This document shows, piece by piece, positions 61,001 to 64,000 of a stretch of 64,000 nt of DNA. Under the pieces are notes generated by a model. The model searched no databases and was not told the origin of the DNA. It saw only the letters and a list, made by a program, of their open reading frames with translations. The translations under genes and the position numbers were made by a program. Source of the stretch: Trogon surrucura. Its lineage: Eukaryota; Chordata; Aves; Trogoniformes; Trogonidae. How positions within the stretch are numbered: the first letter of the stretch is position 1; the number at the start of each line of letters is the position of its first letter. Where the stretch lies: the NCBI GenBank assembly GCA_020746105.1, contig CM036622.1, positions 14,427,987 to 14,491,986 of the forward strand, written 5' to 3'.

Positions 61001-63733
61001 AAGTTGGGTCCTTCAGTCAGCACCTTAATGGGTTCCGTGTCCTGATGTTTGTGTGTGTGTGTCTTCTGTGCCATTGCAGTTATCAATCCTCCTCCTGTTG
61101 CAAGATCTGTTTCATACAGTGCAAGTCCTTCATCTCTCGAGCAGCCCAACAGTGGGAATATGAGTCCTGCTTGCAAAGTTTCTTCTGCCCTTGACCCAAG
61201 CCTAGGTAACAAAGAGGGGGACTTACTCCTTGGTTTCTGTTGATGTTACTGGTAGTTGCAATATATGGTGACCATTGCCTTCGTTCTGCAGTAGTGACCT
61301 TGAGGTGTTTTGCTGTAAGACGTACATGCACATACTTTTTCTCCACTATGGTAATGTTTAACTAGCAGAAATCGCAACTGTATTTGAGGGGACAAAGAAA
61401 AAAAAAAAAAAGGCTTGTTTAAACTAAATTAGAATGGGAAAATGTTTGCTGGTGTCAGAAGCTGTTGAAAAACACTTTACTTGGAGTATATGTTTTATGA
61501 GCCATAGAAAAAGTTCTCTTTTAAATAAAGACAGAGTAGAAGGGGCTGTTGCAGTTATTTTATTTTTTTTTTAGTCTTTCAAGGTACTGAAATTACATAC
61601 ATTTGAGCAATAAAGAAAAGTACAAACACACTAACCTGGTTAAATTTAAAACCTGGATGAGGTCAAGTAAAAAAGAAAAGAAAATTTTTTTTTTAAAGAA
61701 TATTGTTTAATGCATAAATTCTCCTAATAAATCCCTTTTCAAACACCTCAGGATTAATGAGCCTGTCAAGAGAGTTTGTAGGTCAGAGAGATGATCATGA
61801 GCTTATGTAAAGTAAGTCCTCAAGAAGTAGAAAAAGCTAAATGAATTCTTAGCCTCAGTGGTTTTTTACACAGGAACTTCAGGCAGCTCCTAAACTGCAG
61901 CTTTCTTTGAGGAACAAGTTGGGAAACAGTCTTAAAAGTGGGAATGACTAGAAGACTATTTTTTTTTTTTATTATTACAGATCAATAAAGTGAATAATAA
62001 TTAGTCACTATAAAAATTATAGTTTTTGAGAGTTTGAAAAGAAACATGGAATTGACAAACTAATTTATAAATTGTGTAGTTGAGCTGTCATTGGAACTGC
62101 CCTTTGCACTGCAGAATTGAAACACCACAGGTGCAAAACTACTTTTGAAGATACTCTAAGAGCATTCAGGAACCTCTCAGTTGTAAGTCTCCTGTTTCAG
62201 ACAATTAGAAGAAACAAAAATAAACTGATAAGAATGGAATGAATAAATGTGTGAATAATGTGATGCATGGAAATTCGGTGTGCCTTTTGGAGAACTCGTG
62301 ACTTGTACATATCTGTGAAGGAACTGGTGAACATTTGGGAAGAGTTTCGTGGATTATTTGGATTTCCAGAAAGCTTTTGACAAATTGCTTCAAAAAAAAA
62401 TCTGTTTTAAAGCAAGAAATTAATCCCTTGGGAAGTAAGAAGGAAGGTCCATTCACATATGAATAACTGTTTTAAAAGTCAGAAATAAATAACAGGAATG
62501 GAAGTTTATAAATAATAGGAATGGAAGTTTCCACAATGAAGGGAGGTTAACAATAAAATTCTATTGATAAGAAAACAATTGTACTGCTTGAAAGTCTGAA
62601 AAGGGGAACAAACAGCTTGATGCTCATATGTTTAGAGTGCTATAGCTGTGGGAAAACAATCTGTACCATTTCTGTAAATTAGTGGGCATAGTGCGCCCTA
62701 AGCTACCTGGTTGTTTTAGAAAGAAGATCTTAAAGCTATTGTGGATTTTCCTTAGGGGAAAAAAAAACCCAACTAAAACCAAACTAACTTATCTCACTGC
62801 TAAGTGCTGATCACAAAGGCAAAATTTTGCCTCCTGGCTCTGACCTGTAGCAGATTTTTAGGGAAGGAAATACAGGAACAAGTTAACCATGGAGTGATAT
62901 TCCTGTTTATATGATTTCCCAGTATTTGACAGTTTGCTGCTTGGATAAGGACTGAAGCCAGCAGTTGACTCTATCAGTGTTTTTGTACCTCTAGTCCTTG
63001 GTGGGCTTTTCTGTCAAGAATTCAGCTAGTCACTTTTGCTATATTGCATGTTGTTCCACAGCCAACGCCGCAGTTAGTTACTAACACAATATATTTTGAT
63101 TTGGAAAATTTATGTGGATTTTCTAAGCCAAATATGTAGGACATGTGAGACTGTATGTGCTGCTTGGTTTACAAAAAGGGTGAAAGAAATCTGTAAAGTA
63201 TACTTAATTCCAGGACCCCCAAATGGGATCCAGAAGTATGCACTATAATTTGTGTATTGAGCGCCGTCTTTCCAAGACAGCAGCACAGATGTTCACTGCA
63301 GAGGTGTTGAAGCAAAAAGGAAAAGCAAATACTTTCACTGTGAATTTATAGAGGTACAGGAGAAGGAGAGGTGTATTCATCCTGCGTAATGCTAGTATCC
63401 CAGAAAAAAAGATAAAATTGCAACAATGATGAGTATTGTTTGGATTTCTTTTTCTCCCTTTCTGTAGGGATTAAAAAAAACCCCAAAAACCAAACTAAAC
63501 TTGGCATACAGACTAAGGAATATAACAGAAGTGCTAGACTTGATCATACTGGTCTGTGATTGTTTGTTTCTAGTTTGTCCTGTTTTTGTTTCGTAGGAGA
63601 AAAGAGAAAAAATAATGAACCCTATTCTCTGGAGGATTCCAAAAGACCAAGGGTTGTGGGAGATATTCCTATCGAGTTAATCAATGAAGTAATGTCAACA
63701 ATTACAGATCCTGCAGCGATGCTTGGGCCAGAG
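36166..63733 (+). CDS. KAT2B: KAT2B (PCAF) lysine acetyltransferase, N-terminal 9 exons, truncated by window edge
   Basis: Exons are 36166-36385, 45290-45416, 49907-50052, 50575-50664, 53139-53320, 55942-56133, 59618-59724, 61080-61205 and 63597-63733. Exons 2-9 add up to 369 codons with all phases consistent. With exon 1 the window holds about 442 residues of a family that is usually about 830. Recognisable PCAF segments are [103 protein letters not shown] and [14 protein letters not shown]. This is the PCAF N-terminal homology region. The GNAT acetyltransferase and bromodomain exons lie to the right. Known role: acetylates histone H3 and transcription factors in PCAF/SAGA-type complexes. 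KAT2A is excluded by the match to KAT2B-specific stretches such as VINPPPVA. Exon 1 has a frame break (see its entry). Confidence 0.95.
37403..37835 (-). mobile_element. CR1 LINE 3' fragment, about 430 bases
   Basis: It begins ACTCATAGAATGTCAGGGGT, the reverse complement of a CR1 tail. It continues through the antisense of the conserved 3' region (CTCTGGGCAGCCTGGGCCAG) and the RT C-terminus. It lies at the edge of the KAT2B CpG island, in intron 1. Confidence 0.9.
39156..39202. repeat. Perfect 17-bp inverted repeat, 13-base loop
   Basis: GTTGCAACTTCTCTTCC (39156-39172) pairs exactly with GGAAGAGAAGTTGCAAC (39186-39202). It lies in KAT2B intron 1. Confidence 0.9.
40329..40342. repeat. Short AT dinucleotide repeat
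   Basis: About seven AT units lie in KAT2B intron 1. Confidence 0.85.
41921..41981 (+). repeat. Long imperfect inverted repeat, microRNA-like or MITE-like hairpin
   Basis: The 5' arm at 41921-41945 (AAAAAAGTGATTGAAATTAT then GTACA) pairs with the 3' arm at 41954-41981 (TGTACAATATAATTTCAGTC then ACTTTTTT). There is one wobble pair, one small bulge, and an 8-base loop. It lies in KAT2B intron 1 on the sense strand. Confidence 0.7.
45290..45416 (+). CDS. KAT2B: KAT2B exon 2: Cys-rich start of PCAF N-terminal domain
   Basis: The acceptor TGATTTCAG ends at 45289 and the donor G|GTAAGC starts at 45417. The exon encodes [20 protein letters not shown] through CRSCSHAL. The cysteines are conserved in the family. 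It ends in phase 1 (G|CT). The exon is GC-rich compared with its introns. Confidence 0.95.
45417..49906 (+). other. KAT2B: KAT2B intron 2
   Basis: A short CR1 tail lies near its start (45513-45580). The remainder is AT-rich with T-runs, and nothing else is recognised. Confidence 0.85.
45513..45580 (+). mobile_element. Short CR1 3' tail beside KAT2B exon 2
   Basis: AGGTTGGACCCCATGACCTT, then TAAAGGTCCCTTCCATCCC and GTTCTGTGGTTCTGTGA, is a plus-strand CR1 tail. It lies about 100 bases after the exon 2 donor at 45417. Confidence 0.8.
49907..50052 (+). CDS. KAT2B: KAT2B exon 3
   Basis: The acceptor TTCATTTAG ends at 49906 and the donor GTAAGC starts at 50053. The exon encodes [20 protein letters not shown] through [10 protein letters not shown], almost identical to mammalian PCAF as I recall it. 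Confidence 0.96.
50053..50574 (+). other. KAT2B: KAT2B intron 3
   Basis: A short intron of 522 bases. I see no feature in it. Confidence 0.9.
50575..50664 (+). CDS. KAT2B: KAT2B exon 4
   Basis: The acceptor TTTTAACAG ends at 50574 and the donor GTAAGC starts at 50665. The 90-base, phase-0 exon encodes [20 protein letters not shown], then [10 protein letters not shown]. Confidence 0.95.
50665..53138 (+). other. KAT2B: KAT2B intron 4
   Basis: It contains T-rich tracts (about 50740-50775) and the probable solo LTR at 52050-52612. Confidence 0.8.
52050..52612 (+). mobile_element. Solitary LTR of an avian endogenous retrovirus (approximate limits)
   Basis: The stretch shows LTR organisation: TATAAA at 52195-52200, ATTAAA at 52475-52480 followed by T-rich sequence, and then a CCATAAGCCTCCCTGCTG then TTTTCCCTTTTCC pyrimidine tract of the kind seen in avian ERV LTRs. 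There is no adjoining retroviral open frame, so it looks like a solo LTR. I could not identify the ends or a target-site duplication with certainty. It lies in KAT2B intron 4. Confidence 0.55.
53139..53320 (+). CDS. KAT2B: KAT2B exon 5
   Basis: The acceptor TTTTAAG ends at 53138 and the donor GTAACA starts at 53321. The exon encodes [20 protein letters not shown] through YKVNYT. It ends in phase 2 (AG|G). Confidence 0.95.
53391..53585. repeat. Unidentified repeat, copy A
   Basis: About 195 bases are clearly similar to 54856-55053 in the same orientation. Shared islands include CTTTATCAGCCAAGAACAGG (copy B: CCTTATCAGCCAAGAGCAGG), GAAAACCTG and GAACAACT. The minus strand of both can be read as PCSWLI(K/R)(Y/H)TS, but no family is recognised. 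Confidence 0.7.
53745..54003 (+). mobile_element. CR1 LINE 3' fragment
   Basis: AGGACAAGAGGAAATGGGCT, then ATTAGGAAAAACTTCTTTAC and a final GTATTCTATGATTCTAG, matches the CR1 3' region on the plus strand. It lies in KAT2B intron 5, between the two copies of the unidentified repeat. Confidence 0.88.
54856..55053. repeat. Unidentified repeat, copy B
   Basis: This is the second copy of the repeat at 53391-53585, lying in direct orientation about 1.27 kb away. It begins TGTGCCATGGGTGCACTTCG and keeps the shared TTATCAGCCAAG core. Confidence 0.7.
55942..56133 (+). CDS. KAT2B: KAT2B exon 6
   Basis: The acceptor CCCTTTACAG ends at 55941 and the donor AA|GTAAGG starts at 56134. The exon encodes [20 protein letters not shown] through LILTHFP. 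The split lysine codon is completed by the first G of exon 7. Confidence 0.95.
57476..57521. repeat. Perfect 16-bp inverted repeat at the 5' edge of a CR1 copy
   Basis: GATTTAACTCCATTCA (57476-57491) and TGAATGGAGTTAAATC (57506-57521) flank a 14-base loop. The second arm lies in CR1-like sequence. Confidence 0.85.
57505..58490 (+). mobile_element. CR1 LINE, longest copy in window, with RT FADD box remnant
   Basis: Translation near 57525-57731 shows [20 protein letters not shown] then FADDTK, the RT catalytic region. The region at 57798-58112 shows [18 protein letters not shown] and [18 protein letters not shown]. The tail at 58440-58488 ends with repeated ATTCTATGATTCCATGATTC. Frames are interrupted, so this is an inactive copy. 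It lies in KAT2B intron 6. Confidence 0.92.
59618..59724 (+). CDS. KAT2B: KAT2B exon 7
   Basis: The acceptor TGCCAAG ends at 59617 and the donor G|GTAATT starts at 59725. The exon encodes [20 protein letters not shown] through TGQLGIQT and ends in phase 1. Confidence 0.94.
59725..61079 (+). other. KAT2B: KAT2B intron 7
   Basis: It contains an exon-like segment at 60761-60813 with good splice signals, described under findings. A short GT repeat precedes the exon 8 acceptor. Confidence 0.8.
60761..60813 (+). other. KAT2B: Candidate 53-base cassette (poison) exon in KAT2B
   Basis: It is preceded by GATTTTGCTTTTCAG and followed by CAG|GTATGT, both close to consensus. Joined to exon 7 it stays open for 18 codons. 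Its 53-base length shifts the frame of exon 8, where TGA follows at 61161-61163. Inclusion would therefore truncate the protein. This is seen in sequence only, with no transcript evidence. Confidence 0.35.
61080..61205 (+). CDS. KAT2B: KAT2B exon 8: Ser/Pro-rich linker
   Basis: The acceptor CCATTGCAG ends at 61079, preceded by a short GT repeat. The donor G|GTAACA starts at 61206. The exon encodes [20 protein letters not shown], then [13 protein letters not shown] and on to DPSL. This linker varies more between species than the neighbouring exons. Confidence 0.93.
61206..63596 (+). other. KAT2B: KAT2B intron 8
   Basis: AT-rich. It has the tandem duplication at 62488-62530 and A-runs near 61390 and 62760. 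No gene is recognised. Confidence 0.85.
62488..62530. repeat. Two near-identical 20-base tandem copies (23-base period)
   Basis: AATAACAGGAATGGAAGTTT (62488-62507) and AATAATAGGAATGGAAGTTT (62511-62530) differ by one base. They lie in KAT2B intron 8. Confidence 0.9.
63597..63733 (+). CDS. KAT2B: KAT2B exon 9, last exon in the window
   Basis: The acceptor TTTCGTAG ends at 63596 and the donor GAG|GTGAGA starts at 63734. The exon encodes [20 protein letters not shown], then [20 protein letters not shown] and AMLGPE. It leads into the GNAT domain, which would begin in exons to the right. The basic KRPR cluster may act as a nuclear signal (inference). Confidence 0.95.
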
Positions 63734-64000
63734 GTGAGAAATACGTAGGCTTGATGTTGCAAATGGTGTGTTTGTAAATGGTCTGTTTTTATAAGTGTTC
63801 CACACGGATAGCGTACGATAAGCTAAGAGTCCACAAAACTTACTGTGCTGTCAATAAGAAAAATAGACTTTCAAGGAGCATGATTAAGTGAGCAAAAAAT
63901 ATTGATGAAATGCATCATTAACATGAAGAATAGTTCTACATATTTTTTAATGCTTTGGGTACTGTTGCAGAGAGAGTTGGAAACTAGGGACATTAAAAAA

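Noticed and set aside
1-64000. CRISPR arrays, bacterial operons, tRNA or rRNA genes
   Set aside because: None were seen. The sequence is a vertebrate intron-exon landscape, and no direct-repeat array or tRNA-like cloverleaf was recognised by eye.

Overview
The window is vertebrate nuclear DNA, most likely from a bird. It has GT-AG introns, CpG-island promoters, many 5'-truncated CR1 LINE fragments ending in the ATTCTATGATTCTATGA-type tail, and one LTR of avian endogenous-retrovirus type. Three protein-coding genes can be reconstructed by joining exons whose phases agree. They are RAB5A (+, complete, 215 aa), PP2D1 (-, apparently complete, 790 aa) and KAT2B/PCAF (+, exons 1-9 only, cut by the right edge). 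The order RAB5A(+) PP2D1(-) KAT2B(+) matches the order I recall for the mammalian locus.

Layout. 1-617: two CR1 fragments placed head to head. About 640-1860: CpG island with the RAB5A promoter and non-coding first exon (donor at 1337/1338). A strong splice donor on the minus strand (717/716) suggests a divergent transcript from the same island. 7388-17978: the five coding exons of RAB5A, followed by a 3'UTR of about 1.35 kb ending near 19340. 25562-19518 (minus): three PP2D1 coding exons, whose poly(A) signals lie only about 15-40 bases beyond the RAB5A signal, so the two genes meet tail to tail. About 25.6-35.7 kb: intergenic, with no supported gene. About 35.7-37.1 kb: CpG island with KAT2B exon 1. 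45.3-63.7 kb: KAT2B exons 2-9. The acetyltransferase core and bromodomain lie beyond the window.

The three genes are functionally unrelated neighbours: an early-endosome GTPase, a PP2C-like protein that has probably lost catalysis, and a histone acetyltransferase. I see no undescribed multi-gene system. The points most worth a second look are: a reading-frame break in KAT2B exon 1 next to G-runs; two metal-ligand Asp-to-Asn changes in PP2D1, plus a large insertion carrying a 25-residue repeat; overlapping 3' ends of RAB5A and PP2D1; a 53-base unannotated exon-like segment in KAT2B intron 7 that would introduce a stop; a microRNA-like hairpin in KAT2B intron 1; and an unidentified repeat present twice in KAT2B intron 5. 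Exon boundaries were read by eye from splice consensus and protein continuity. Transcript ends are estimates.
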